A DNA stretch of 64,000 bases from Isoetes taiwanensis (GCA_021234155.1 JAJEKV010000060.1:4798323-4862322), one strand, 5' to 3'; shown: positions 47,989 to 60,050, counted from the first letter of the stretch. Made by a program: numbers and translations. The notes: generated by a model from the letters alone, not told the origin.

Positions 47989-50900
47989 GTACGATTTATC
48001 TGCGTTTTGAGATTAGCAGATAAATCCGCTTCTTGAGGCTAGTTGAAAGAGTCCCCCTTGGAGTATTTATAGCCTTGTTGCATTCCTCCCATTTTCATCA
48101 GCCGTCTTTGAGCCTCCCCCTTTGTAGTCGCATGCCCCTACCTTTGTAGTCGCTTTGGAGCCTCTCCTCTTTAGGTCGTTTGTCGGCCTCTCCCACGGTG
48201 GCTCAAGCTTGTTAGTCTGCGACCCGATTGAAGCAAAGCGCTGCACCTATTCAAACATTATTCGGTTCAAGTCATTCTATCGTCGATAGAGTGGATAAAC
48301 TTATTTCAAACATCTGTTAAAGTGAAGCGCCTATTCAAACATTGTTTAGTTCCAAATGTATCGTTTTCCACTACTATGGTGCCACTTAGAGACAAGGTTT
48401 TCATGTTTTTTATAGTTACATTATTGGTCTCATTGGTTTTGCCTCGGGTTGGGCTTTGTTTTTTATGATAGCGATATCTGTTACCATGAATTTGCTTGGC
48501 TTGGGGCTGTTTTATCGAGGTTTCCCTTCATGCTTGTATTTGGGTGTTCCTTTTGTAGGCTGATTCGTGGTTTAGGGCTTTGCCTCGTTATTGTTTGTTA
48601 TGGCCTTTTTGATGTCGGCACTTTTGGATCTATATTTTATGATGCGTGGTATCTTCAAGCTCCCATTTTCACTTTTGGCACTTGATTCGATCTTGTTGGC
48701 CGAAAATCGGCGGCGATTGCACCGGCCGATCCATTTGCGATCTTAGTATTCTAGGCGGTGCAAAGGCAGCCCGGGATAAGCGTTTTTTCTAGAAAGGCAT
48801 TATTTTTCTCATTTTCTTTCTTGTTAAGGTATATTAGTAGCATGGATCCGTTGGTTAAATTGTAAGTCATGTGGTTGTGGACGAGGTTCGTTTCCCATCT
48901 ATCTTTGATCCATTAGTTCTTTTGTCACATCTAGATATTTATAGCTAGGAACTACTCTAGGTTGTAGACATAGATTCTTTTTCAATTTATGCTAATCCGG
49001 GTTTTATCACTCCTAAACAATTGCGGGCATGAATTAGTTGGTTCCACTCGGAGAGAGTCATTTTAGTCTCTACTAATCCCATTGTCTACTAATCCCATGT
49101 GCTTTGTTAAATCCGGACATTGAGTTGTTTTAGGTTGATGCTTCTCTAGTTGCCTTTTCTAGTACTTACGTAGAAACCGATGTGTTGAGTAATCAATATG
49201 AGTAGTACTATGTGTCGTTAGCACACATCCATGAGTTTGTAGCATCTTTAAGTTTTACGCACCATAGCTACATGTCATCTTCAATCTGACTTGTTTGGAA
49301 ATCGGTTATGGACTTGTACCAAAATTAGTTTTGCAAAAGCAATATGGTATTCTTAGGGCATTTATCTTTGTCAATATTCCTTTGGTTCGGTTTCTTCTTG
49401 AATTACCATCGTGAAGTGAGTCCTGCCTTGTTTGGAGGAGCTCTATTTTAAATACGTTGTTCCCCTGCATAATAGTTTGATTGATGACATGACATGGACC
49501 GATTCTTCTCCTATCTCATCATTGTTTGGTATTTTTATTGGTTCCTAGTTTGCATTTTGACTAAATGCTTGTTGTTTTTCTAGTTATTTTGGCATTGTTA
49601 TCGGGTCCGCTTGGCGCTTTGGCTTTCTCCACGAAACTAATTTTTCATTGTAGGCTGTAACATTTATACAACATACTACCTTTGCTTCTTTTGCATTGAT
49701 GTAACAAATCCGAGCCCTCTGGTTTGTTAGAACAAGACGTTGGTATTACAACAACAAGGAAGCAAAGGAAATGCGTCAGGACTAGCTATGTTTTAGTTTA
49801 CGGACTTTGCACTTTATTTGGTTGTTCTCGCTTGGAAGTGGCTTCTACCATCTATAATTTGCCTTGAGAGTGGAGCTGGTGTCTATAAGTGTATGCAACT
49901 CAGAAGCCTGCAATATATCCAATAAGGTTTGTCATAGCATTTTTTATTTTTCCCCTCCATTTCTTGGTCTATTTGGGAGCTCTGACGGAAGTTGCTCGAA
50001 TTTCTCTACGAAGGACAATAGAAGAATCACTATGCCTTTGGATCCAGACGCCATTATGCTGTTAATGCTGGATCTAAGTGTTGACTTTTATTCTTTCATG
50101 TTGCATAGCATTCAATTCAAGTTTGATTTGAGGTCTATCTTTATCTCTTATTCGATTTTGATGCTTAGGTCTTATGCCCAAGAGTTTGGCCTTCATCATA
50201 AGATCATCTTTCCTCATTTAACTTTAACTTGTATAGCATACAATTCAGGTTTGATTTGAGGTTTGATCCAGTTTTGATGCACCGGTTTTATGGCTTAATA
50301 GTTTGGCCTTCGTCATAGGATCATCTTTTCTCATCTATCTTTAACTTTTTGTTGTAGTTTTCTATTGGTGCGGTCACGGTGTCATAATGGTTGGGTTATG
50401 AAGTTTATTTTAGTTTTCAGCTTAACCTTTGCATAGTAGAACATGTAATTTCATTTTCTTTGCTTAGATTACATAATGAGCATGCAGTGACACTTAAAAT
50501 AACGAAATTGAAGTTGGCAAGGTGGAGCATTTTGGCTTGAGAAATGGATGCCCTCATTGCGAACATGAATGTTTGAAAGCTTATCGGGGCAAATAACGAA
50601 GAACATGCGGTAGCACTTCCAAAACGAGAATTTTGGGTTGGCGATAAGGTAGAGTATTTTTGCTTGAATAATGGTTGCCCCTTTTGTGTTGGCAGTAAGG
50701 TCCCCTTTTGCCCAATGCATGGATGCTTGGAAGCATCAGGGCAAGTGTGTTCAAGTTGCTTATGGTAATAGATGTCCAGTCTTAATAAGGCTATGTTCTA
50801 ATTTATTTTCGTAGTCAAACAGTATTGCCATCTTTCAACTGTTATTTGGGACTTTTAAGAGGAGATTCCATGCATTCGAGGATAGTTCTTCATGGTAAGT

Positions 50901-53400
50901 TAGGGTCAACTTTTTCTAGAATTGTCGAGTGAAAGTAAATTAAATTTAGTCAAATCACTATGTAGCATGGGACGTCCACTGGTATACGGGCTCTAAACTT
51001 CATAAACTTCAGATTTGACTTTGTATTTAGTTTTCTTTAAGCTATAAAACTTTAGTCAAGTACTTTGTGGAATGGGATATCCACTCTTATATGGGCTTTA
51101 AACTTCAGATTTGACTATAACACAGCTTTCCTTCCTATCAGGCAAACACTCGTCACTAATTTGGTTGCATTACCCCATTGTGTACATTCAAGCTATATTC
51201 GTTGTTTCTTTATCTAATTCTGCATTGTAAAGGTCAGATTTCGTGTTTTGATGATGGATATCCTTCAAGTTCTACCCTTTTTTTCGGAATTGGTTAGGGG
51301 GTTACTAGAGGTTTGTGTTGATGGGAGTTTTGATATGTTGTTTCTCTAGATGTGTTTAGATGCTTCCACTATTACGTTTGTTTTGTATCTTGCATGTGTA
51401 GAGAACTAGAGACCTGGTTAGAATGCTTTTGAATGTTTCGCTAGGTTGAAGCGTGTAGATAGTATTGAAGATAGTGTTTAAGTTGAGGTCAGCAGTGTTT
51501 AGAATGCTATTGAATGTGTTGTATAGAACGGTTCTGCTAGGTTGGAAGTGTTGAAATTTTTAGGGAATGCTACTTTTAAAAGTGAAGTTGAGCTTACCAT
51601 AATTGTCTCGAAGATTTTCTTTCTCATTGACATTGGATCTCATGGAATAAGTTTAGTTCATGGTGCGATCTTGAATAAGTTGTGGTGTTTCTAAGTTGCA
51701 CGAGTGCGCTATTACTGAATATAAGGTCTAGAGTTGCATCTTTTTGAACTTGTTGGTTTAACTTGTGGTGCAAGTTTGCATGAGTTATTGCTTAAGTTTG
51801 CTTAAGTTATGGCATTGCCTTAAGCAGTATAAAAGGTAGATTTTTGAAGAGTGTTGCAATTTGATCTTTTTTTGAGTCCCAACTTATGCCTATGGTTCTC
51901 ATTCAAGTCTATTCTAGTGGCTTGCTTCAAGTTCCAACTTGTGCTTATGGTTTCCATGTAAGTTTTACCCATAGCGGCATTCACCATTTATGTCCAATAA
52001 AAGGTGGAAAAGCAATTTTTTTTTTTTTTTTTTTTTGCCATACCAAGTTTCCTTTGTTGCTTGAGTATAAGGTATTGGGGTTTTTTGCTAATTGGGCTTT
52101 GTCGATCTTTTTTCCAACTTGTGCCTATCATTCTCATTTAAGGATACTCTAGTAAATTGCTTCAATTTTCTTATAGCTTTGGAGGTCCATGAACATGAAT
52201 TCTCACGTATTTAAGTCATTTTGTAGCTTTGCTATTCTGCATGGATGTTGTCAAATGGCATCTTTCGAGTTTTTCTTATAGCATTTAAGTTGTGAGCCTC
52301 TTGGAGATTGAGTAGGTTGTTTTTTCTTTTCGTGAAGTTGATTCTGTTTTTGCTGAGTGAGTTTTCGTTCATTAGTGCACTTCTTATTAGTCCTTTCAAT
52401 TGACTCTGTGGTTGATCTTGCATGCTTGGTATGAGAGGCATCTTCTGCAGTGATGACTTTATCATCCTCTAGCTGCTTCTAAACTATAGAAATGGTGGCG
52501 ATTGTTTCCTATTTTTTCAACATTTTTATAGAAACCAATTTAGTAGAATTGGATGTTTTACCATAAAATCGAGGTTTTTACTGTAAAATATCCATTAATT
52601 TGGCGAATTTACTATAATTGGGATGCAATATTATCAAATTTTGGCGATTTTATGAAGTTCTTTAGCGTACGCATCCTAGTAAACCATCGAATCCAGATTT
52701 TAAAAAATGGTAAAATATAGTAACTTTACGAAGTTTCACACCTTAAAGTCATCACTGATCTTCTGTTGGTGTTAGTTAGCTGGACATTCAGGATTGAATT
52801 CCATTTTGTAATATATCATTGGGGGGTCGCTTATGTGAGTTTTCGATACATTTCCAACGATTCTTTGATAGTTCCTACGGTCTAGGTTCATTTTGCAAAT
52901 TTGTTATGGATCTTCCTATCATTTTTTAGTTGTCTCCCTCTCGTGGGGGTTGAAGACCAGTGGAGCTTGGTTGACCCTTGTGCCAGTATTGTGGATGGTG
53001 AACAGGTCGTATCATTTTATGTGTGGCATCGAATCCATATTTTCTCTATCAGATCTCGTTTGCTTTTGAGTATAGAGATCAAGTTACAGATCGAGGTTGA
53101 TTGGCATGGATGCAGCACTTCTCATCACAATCATTTAGCTTAAAGATGGATTGGATCTATAAGCACAAGGCGCCTCATGGAGTGGGTTGTTGCTAGAACA
53201 AGTGGTTGTCTCTCTGAGTCTGATCAACTCTTATTTTGTTAGGTTCGTTGTTTTGCAAACAATGGAGTGAAGGCCTAAAGTTCTTCATTATAACCTTATA
53301 GTCCATCATACGAGTTTGTTAGACATTTAGTTTCTTGTTTTTCTGCCTCTTTTTTCAGCATGTTGTTGCATTGTGTTGGTTGAGTGCAACTAGGCTCTAA
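47989..53400 (-). mobile_element. Unit 1 of a Helentron-like non-autonomous element (5.4 kb) inserted in LINE 2
   Basis: The left end reads GTAC and then a hairpin, GATTTATCTGC / GCAGATAAATC (47,993-48,026), followed by GAGGCTAGTTG (48,035-48,045). The right end is TTCAGCATGTTGTTGCATTG...GTGCAACTAGGCTCTAA, carrying the near-inverse CAACTAGGCTC at its very tip. Seen on the minus strand, this is a terminal 5' inverted repeat, an internal 3' inverted repeat, a stem-loop and a short 3' tip, the layout described for Helentron/Helitron2-type elements. No Rep or helicase frame is visible in the AT-rich interior. The insertion is certain because the LINE endonuclease resumes beyond it; the class is an inference. 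Confidence 0.45.
50080..51125. repeat. Series of diverged short tandem duplications inside unit 1
   Basis: There are three adjacent pairs. ATTCGATTTTGATGC...GAGTTTGGCCTTCATCATA recurs about 120 bp later (50,150 and 50,265). CATGCAGTGACACTTAAAA...GGTGGAGCATTTTGGCTTGA recurs about 115 bp later (50,480 and 50,600). TTTAGTCAAATCACTATG...CTTCAGATTTGAC recurs about 110 bp later (50,945 and 51,055). All are same-orientation copies with about 20 percent differences. Confidence 0.65.
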
Positions 53401-53402
53401 AA

Positions 53403-54177
53403 GTACGATTTATCTGCGTTTTGAGATTAGATGATAAATCTGCTTCTTGAGGCTAGTTGAAAGAGTCCCCCCCTTGGAGTATTTATAGCCTTATTGCATT
53501 CCTCCCATTTTCATCAGCCGTCTTTGAGCCTCCCCCTTTGTAGTCGCATGCCCCCCCCCCCTCCCCCCAGTTTTAGCCCTGCGTTATAACCTTGCATTAT
53601 TGAAGTATTCTTATAGTTAATGTCGTAGTTTTTTTAGGTTGATTGGCTCATTGTTTGACTTCTTAATCTTGCGATGTTATCTTGTACAATGGGCTGGAGG
53701 CTCTCATGCCAAGCATTGTTGTTGGGGCAACTCTTATATCTTGAATGTTGGGTTTTAAGTGTGGACGATGTTGAGGGCCCTTGCGCCATGGTGGTGGGCC
53801 CTCGTATGCCAAAGATGTGGCACCCTTTGTGCCAAGATTGGGGTCCTTGTACCAGGGGTTTCTTTGTTCCTTTTGCAGATTTGCTCAAAGATGGATGTGG
53901 AGACGTCCTTTGCGAGTTATGCAAGAATCTTGGCATGTTGGGGTCGTGTTGGATATTAGCAACGGAGGTCTATAAATCTTTATGAACTTAATTTGAGTTT
54001 TGGATCCTTTGTGGTACTTTAATGCTTTTTGTATGCCCAAAAAGGCCGGTGTGCATGAGGGATTAGTAGAAGTGAAATATTATTGTACTGCTATTTTGAA
54101 AATAAAGGGGAGGGCCACATGGCTCATTCATTCAGCATGTTGTTGCATTGTGTTGGTTGAGTGCAACTAGGCTCTAG
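53403..54177 (-). mobile_element. Unit 2 of the same element, 775 bp internal-deletion form, head-to-tail
   Basis: The first ~150 bp match the left end of unit 1 (GTACGATTTATCTGCG... to TTTGTAGTCGCATGCCC), and the last ~46 bp match its right end (TTCAGCATG...ACTAGGCTCTA). The middle is unrelated. It directly follows unit 1 in the same orientation. The stem-loop is slightly degenerated (GATTTATC / GATAAATC). A C-rich run (53,551-53,568) begins where similarity to unit 1 stops. Shared ends with unlike interiors and tandem head-to-tail insertion are behaviours reported for rolling-circle elements. Confidence 0.5.
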
Positions 54178-56971
54178 AATTATAATGTAATAGCTGCGGG
54201 CTTGCTGGGTAACTTACAAAGGATAAGTATACTCGATAGTTTTGTACCTGATCACAATCCAGTGGATTTCTGATACAGTGCAGTGCAGAGATGAGCTCAA
54301 GAACTTATTTCAAACGTAACACTCACTATCTGTCAGACCTTGAGTTTAGTGCTGGATGTAGGTGTGCTTGTTCCTCTACATTTTGTCATCTCCAAGGTTT
54401 TTGGTGTTGTTGCTGCTTTGGCAGCTGTTAAATCCTTTGCTAAGCAGTCAGAACGTAGGAAGGCTCAAGAAAGTAGAGGTTAATTACCAGCTTTGTATAT
54501 GAATTCTCTTCCTTTTTTGCCGAGGACCCTCTTCACTTCAAGAGGACATGCAGGAGGCAATTTTGTCTAAGATCTGTTCTATTATCTCCTCACAACAGCG
54601 TGCTTAGTTAGAATCTAACATTTTGTGGATGATTTGCTCTCATTATGAATTCCTTAAAAAGTGTAAATGCCCGGGCTTGAATGATCTTCCTGCAGAGTTT
54701 TTCCAAGCGTATTAGAGCTGGCTGGGTGATGACATCTTCAATGTTTTCTCCGAGTTTCGTCGGTTTAGGCGCTTGGATAAGATCCTTAATACTAGTTGCA
54801 TTGCTCTTATCCCTAAATGCGAAGAGTCTAAAACCACTTCTGACGTTGCTGTCTACGGTGTATAAGATCTTCGCTAAGGCCTTGGCAGAATCTATCTCCC
54901 TCACACAGTCAGGTTTTTTGCCTAAGCATTATATTCTTGATAATGTAGTTCCAGCTTATGAGGGGATGTACTGGGTGCATTTAAAAGGTCAGGATATTGT
55001 GTACTTTACATTGGATTTTGCTAAAGCCAATGACAATATTGATTGGAATTTCCTACAAAAGGGTCTTCTAGCATTGGGATTTGGAGAGTTGTTTATCAGG
55101 GATATTATGAAGCTCCATCTTTCTGCTCGGTCTACTGTGCTTTTCCAAGGAGAACGTTCGACTATGTTTCCCTTAGGCAGAGGAGCTCGCTAGGGATACC
55201 CCCTTGCTCCATTATTGTTCACTATTGTGGCAGAGGTCTTGTCATAGTTGTTCTCTTTTGCTACATAAGATGGCGTAATTAAAGGTTTGACTATAGAAGA
55301 TGGCTCTCAAAAAGTTTGTATTCAGTATGCTGAGGATATATTCCTCTTTCTAGTGGTTGAGGATGATAATCTTAGAATGCTAAGCTTCTACTGGACTCTT
55401 TCTCATTGGCATCTGGGGTTCGTGTTGGATGGTTGAAGTGCTCTGCTTTATGGACCTTAGATGCTGCAGTTCCTTCTTGCATTCATAAATACCCGTGGAA
55501 AGTACTTCCTCATGGTAAGGCCACTAAACTCTTGAGCATTTCTACAGGTGTACATATTTCTACCTCAGATGCATGGGATGTTATAGTCGAAGGGTTGTGT
55601 AAGCATCTTTTCAAGTGGAATACAACTAAGCTCTCTTTAGCAGGGAGGATAATAGTTGCTAAGCATGTTCTCAGCAACACTCATGTTTATATGGCATCTG
55701 CGGTGCTGGCATCGCAATCAAAATTTCAGGAGGTTATAACAATTATTCACGACTTCATTTGAGATGGTACTGAGACAAGTGTGGTTGCGAATATTGCTTG
55801 GTCCACATGTATCAATCCAGGATTTATGGGTGGGCTAGGTATGGTTGAGTTTGCCTTACAGAGTAAAATTATCTCTAAGTTCATCTCATTTGCCGGTCGG
55901 CATGGTCCATTCACCTAGAATGAGGTTAGTTACACAAGCACTTGAGCAGTGTATTTCTTTTGGAAAACTAACACTTAAGGCGGTTCTTTCTTGGCGTCTC
56001 TTTTTTCAGTTTAGCCCATATCCTAATGCTTCCCCCTTCTTTAAAGGGCCTACTTGATTCTTGGGAGATAGTTCGAGCCTTATTTTAGATCAATCCTGAT
56101 GCATGCATATAGTCAAGTGCTCCATCTTTGGTGGATTCCTCTCAATAATCATATACCCTATATGCTCAAAGTATATCCATTGACATTGGAGGCTTCTTTG
56201 GCATTTTCACGATTGATGCTTGGTATGAGGCCGATCATTTGTTGCCCTTAGATGTTTTTCAGACTAAGTTCATGCTATCTCGATAAGATAGAGCTATTTG
56301 GCAAGAGGTGGCTAATATTCTGCCAGCCACTCCCTCCCAACCAGCTGGTGTACCTATTTGGATCGCTCCCCAAATTGTTAATGCACGTCGTCCTTTGCAT
56401 TCTTTATATTAGAAGCTGGTCAACGTTGACATCGTCCCCCTTTGGGCTGGTTGGCAGCTTCATCTTCCCCCTCCTTAGTGGGAGCGAATATAGTCCTGGG
56501 CTTGGGATAAATTGCTTCATTCCAAAGCTTCTGCCTTGTTGGCAGATCCTTCATAGACATTTGGGGGTTAATGTGCTGGTCCATAAGTTTGCTCCCAATA
56601 TTTCCATTGTGTAAACGGGAACTTGAGACTCTCGAGCATTGCTTTTTTCTTTGCGACCAAGTCTGGCCAGTTTGATGGTTGCTGTCTCTCTTTTACGTGG
56701 CCTTGACTAGCTAGCAGGTGCTTCTTGCTATCTATCCTTCCATTTGGAACAGGGTTGCGCGATCGGGCTTTTTCATTTAACGGTGTGGTCTATTTGGAAA
56801 GGCTGGCGTTGGTGTATCTTCAAGGGCTTAACAATTCATCACGACCAAATTCTTTATGCAAAAGACAAGATAGATTGATAAAGGCATATCTATGTTCGTG
56901 ACTTGCTCTTGAGAAGAAATGCTTCATTTTGAGGAATTTTTTATTGTTTTTTGCTAGTGGTGTACAAAAAA
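54178..56971 (+). pseudogene. LINE 2 ORF2, rest of endonuclease, reverse transcriptase and zinc-finger end
   Basis: The endonuclease finishes with VPDHNPVDF (SDHxP-like). Reverse transcriptase follows: WLGDDIFNVFSEFRR, LNTSCIALIPKCEES, YKIFAKALAESIS, TQSGFLPKHYILDNVV and FTLDFAKANDNIDWNFL (normally FxKAYD). Then comes FPLGRGAR-*-GYPLAPLLFTI, where a TAG replaces the conserved glutamine of RQG, and QYAEDIFLFL in place of the catalytic ADD. ASGVRVGWLKCSALW and LSLAGRIIVAKHVLSN continue the family order. Near 56,610 CKRELETLEHCFFLCDQVW is a zf-RVT-type C...H...C segment. An A-run at 56,963-56,971 may mark the 3' end. It is a dead copy that shares neither sequence nor 3' tail with the 38-41 kb LINE. 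Confidence 0.9.
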
Positions 56972-57085
56972 ACGAAATTCAAGCACTAAATCAGCACCTT
57001 CGTAGGTAACATATGTGATCAGGGCTTCACATTACCAATATGCTCATTACATTATACATAACTAAAGAACATCCCAAGTATTTTT

Positions 57086-57138
57086 GAAGGGCAATGAAGG
57101 GCAAGGAAGGGCAATGAAGGGTAGCTTGAAGGGCAATC
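57086..57138. repeat. 10-11 bp minisatellite (GAAGGGCAAT)n
   Basis: Four imperfect copies in a row, with a fifth after a short break, directly downstream of the LINE 2 3' end. Confidence 0.9.
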
Positions 57139-57770
57139 AGCACTAAACCAAAGACCCTATGTCTGGGCTGCTTTATTGTACATTACTGCTAGTTTGGCTT
57201 TTATAGTGGGATGAGTCATTTCTTAGACTTGATATCAAGTTCCATCCAATATCTAAATTTTTGCTTTTATCCAGTTTTTTTCATGTTCTAAACATTTGAG
57301 TACTTTACGGACATGTTTTATTACATCATCATTTTAATATTCTGCCATGTTCAGACCTGCCATCAGTCATATTCTATAATTTCTAATTCGCGGCTGGCAG
57401 CTATTGCATTCAGCCTTTGATCTTCTATTGTCATGTGGAGATGCACTGAAGCCGAAATAGTTTTCTGCCTCCTAGACTAAATCCTGTCGAGAGGGCCGTA
57501 CTCGCTTGTAGCTTTATGCCCACATCCTGACTACATGGAAGATGTTCCTTTAGGTAGGAACATGTATTTTTCAAAACTTGTACAAGTATTTGATAGGTGA
57601 TCCAAACCACTGCTTGATGTGATAATCATGTGAATGGCATGCTAGCAATTGCCAAAGGAGCAAGACCAACTATCATCAAAAGGCTAAACTGTCTTTAGAG
57701 GAAATGGTCTAAATTAAATGCAAGATGGACTAACTCTAAATCAAACAGGAAGCAAATAGAAAGTATGGAC
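57139..57770. other. Spacer, no gene recognised
   Basis: AT-rich. No family motifs or good splice pairs. Confidence 0.4.
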
Positions 57771-58137
57771 CTCTTCTGCAGCAGCCATAGCTGTAATCTT
57801 CATTGCAGTCCCCATGGCCGTGATCAGATTCGATCCGCTCAGGACTCTAAATAGAAGGGGTTTTATAAAGCTCCTACGGAGCCAAAATCTCAGGCCCAAA
57901 TTGCTGCTGCTGCCCTTTCATAGACCTCGAAAATATATAGGAGCACGCAGTCGCTCCTTAAATTGCAGAGGATCTGACATTCAATGCTAGATATTCCATA
58001 AAATATGGTTTGTGTATGACCTTCGAAGCATAGTAGCGGACCGCATCCATTCTATAATTTGACGCAATCAATCCAAAAAATCCAGCCAATTTTAAACTCA
58101 GATCAAAGATATCCATCAGCAGCATGATCGATGTAAC
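57771..58137 (-). CDS. Two candidate exons of a minus-strand gene, membrane-type peptide, function unknown
   Basis: Exon A (58,137-58,021) has TGATTGCAG before it and TCGAAG|GTCATA after it. It is exactly 39 codons, VTSIMLLMDIFDLSLKLAGF ... SNYRMDAVRYYASK, with a strongly hydrophobic centre. Exon B (57,846-57,771) follows a pyrimidine-rich acceptor (CCCCTTCTATTTAG) and ends GCAGAAGAG|GTCC. In the phase set by exon A it stays open: SPERIESDHGHGDCNEDYSY, then GCCRR. A further mini-exon giving MRYEIWRICK may lie near 58,223-58,254. Two consecutive exons in phase with good splice sites argue for a real gene, but I do not recognise the protein and see neither start nor stop. Confidence 0.38.
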
Positions 58138-58603
58138 CTGCAATCAGGCTCTACAAGCATTTGGCTATGAAAATTGCATGCCCTTTTCCTGGGTTTATGC
58201 TCCATGCATATTGCACAAGCACCTTGCAAATCCGCCATATCTCATACCTCATTTCTAAAAAACAGAATCCGGATGAAAAATCTAAGGGAAAGAATAAAAA
58301 AGGGGTTGCCATAGCCATACCTTGGGCGATTTGGGGCTTTCTCGGGTGCTCCAAATTAATAAGCGAGCTTGATTTGAGAGAGAAAGAAAGACATGAGCAT
58401 TGGAGCTTGCGGATCAGAGCCGAAGCGAAGTCAGGTGTCTTGGATTTTTTGGCAAATCCGTCAACATAGAAGAATTACACTCTAAAGGTCTAAAGGGGGG
58501 GATGAAGATCAAGGATTCAGATTCATTTGTGCTTGTTGTTAGAATCCAATGGCCCATATTAAGTTGTGTTAGTTGTTAAGCAAGAAGACAAATTTGGTTA
58601 TGA

Positions 58604-58773
58604 AGATAAGATAAGATAAGATAAGATAAGAAATTTTTACGTCCACGGGAACCCAACGGGTTATGGGGCCCAGCACATGCAAGAACTTGACCCATCTAAA
58701 ACACAGGGACTAGGCCCCATCACCAAACACAATAACCAAATATTAAAAGACTACCAAGAATAAGATAAGATAA
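58604..58773 (-). mobile_element. Short 3' fragment of the 38-kb-type LINE flanked by GATAA repeats
   Basis: A (GATAA)n tract (58,604-58,631) meets AAATTTTTACGTCCACGGGA, and the insert ends at 58,755, where AATAAGATAAGATAA resumes. On the minus strand the insert ends GGGCCCCATAACCC ... GTTCCCGTGGACGTAAAAA, matching the 3' trailer of the LINE at 38,365. About 125 bp of LINE tail thus sit inside a duplicated GATAA target, or carry a GATAA tail. Confidence 0.7.
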
Positions 58774-58779
58774 TGCTAA

Positions 58780-59430
58780 TGCTAGTGGAGAAGAAGATAA
58801 AAAAAAGAGGATTGATGAGGTGTCAAAAAGAAGGGCCAGGATCATGCCAAGTGGATGGCCAAGATTTATGAAAAAAATTATAAATAGCGGGGACTTGTTC
58901 TCTTCATGGAGAGAGTGTAGTGGCGGGCCTGGGAAGAGAGGTGAGAGACCTCTTCCCCCATGTAGAATCTCTCGAGTATGTGCTTCCATTTTGTTCAGAT
59001 AAAAAATGGTGCACCATGTCTTCCATTCTTATGCTTTTTCAAATTTTTATATCCCTTTGCTTTTTTCATTTCCCATTCTTTATTCACTCTTTATCTATCT
59101 TTATTTTTCCTTCACCCTTTGTCCATCTCGATTTTTTCTTTTCCACTATTTATCCATTCCAATATTTGTTTTCTTTTCTTTTACATAGTTGACCACAATT
59201 CACGTTTGCCTTCTTATTTTGCCTTTTTCTTATTTTCTAGGGACACGCGTTAATTTTAAGCTTTTTCCTGGAACAAAAATACTACATCAAACAAAAATGG
59301 AACTGGCTTATATATGTTGTGATATACGAAACATCCCTTAATGCATCAATACAAGAATGTTTCTTCACCAGAAATTTTGGTGTTACTGAGCATCCACACA
59401 CTAGAATATTTGGTGAAAAAACATTCTAGA
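58780..59430. other. Low-complexity T/C-rich spacer
   Basis: The stretch 59,030-59,250 is strongly T/C-biased on the plus strand. Three overlapping phenylalanine/serine-rich open frames there are products of that bias. No gene is recognised. Confidence 0.55.
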
Positions 59431-59622
59431 AACATGAAAGGTCATGTAACTAAAGTTTGGGAGGGTAAAATTGCTCAGAATATTGGGTAGAACTGTTAGA
59501 ATGCGAGGTAAAAGAACAGAAACATCATGAAAGGTCAGGTAACTAAAGTGCTAGAGGGGAAAATTGCTTAGAATTTTTGGTAGAAATGTCGAAATGTGAG
59601 GTAAAATAACAAAAACATCAGG
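59431..59622. repeat. Diverged ~94 bp tandem duplication with GAAT...GGTAAAA motifs
   Basis: CATGAAAGGTCATGTAACTAAAGT ... (read in two parts) GGTAAAATTGCTCAGAAT, TTGGGTAGAA, GAATGCGAGGTAAAA recurs 94 bp on. Related motifs reappear at 62,825-62,908. Confidence 0.75.
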
Positions 59623-59689
59623 TAAAAAGGAAACAACAAAGCCATTGTTTAAGAATTTTTGTAGTGAACATTCAGGGAAAGAAAACATG

Positions 59690-60050
59690 ATATGTCCTAT
59701 GGGACCCAAACGAATAATACATCAGACCTATTACTTTACTGTCCAAGATTAAAAACCCCATGTTTCTTCATAGGTAAATGTGGTAAAAGGTATCGTTGTG
59801 GACCCCTTACAAGCATAAAATTAATCTGGTTTCTGTAGTGTGATATCCTTACCAGCTCTAAAGCCCTGGCTTCCCAAAGCTTACTAGGAAGCACATGTCT
59901 AGTAACTGCTTCAAGCAATTAAGCTCCTCATTGTTCTGTACCTGTATGCATCATTATTCCTACACATTCCACCTGGAGACTTCTACCAGCAGGCTTTACG
60001 GCATTGTGGACACATGGCCATTACGCAGGCGAGTTTTAAAAGGCATGTGT
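59690..60050 (-). mobile_element. Fragment of the 38-kb-type LINE (minus)
   Basis: The minus strand reads FMLVRGPQRYLLPHLPMKK, matching TLERGPQCYLRTHLPMK of the LINE at 38-41 kb, then GGGTTTTTAATC-TTGGACAGTAA and GGGTCCCATAGGAC of its trailer. The region between LPMK and the trailer is deleted. Confidence 0.75.

Noticed and set aside
47989-54177. LTR retrotransposon with LTRs at 47,989 and 53,403
   Set aside because: The similarity at the left covers only ~150 bp, the 3' part of the right unit is found just before it and not in the left copy, and the ends lack TG...CA and gag-pol.
58920-59253. Three overlapping plus-strand frames rich in F and S
   Set aside because: All three frames are open because the strand is T/C-biased low-complexity sequence.
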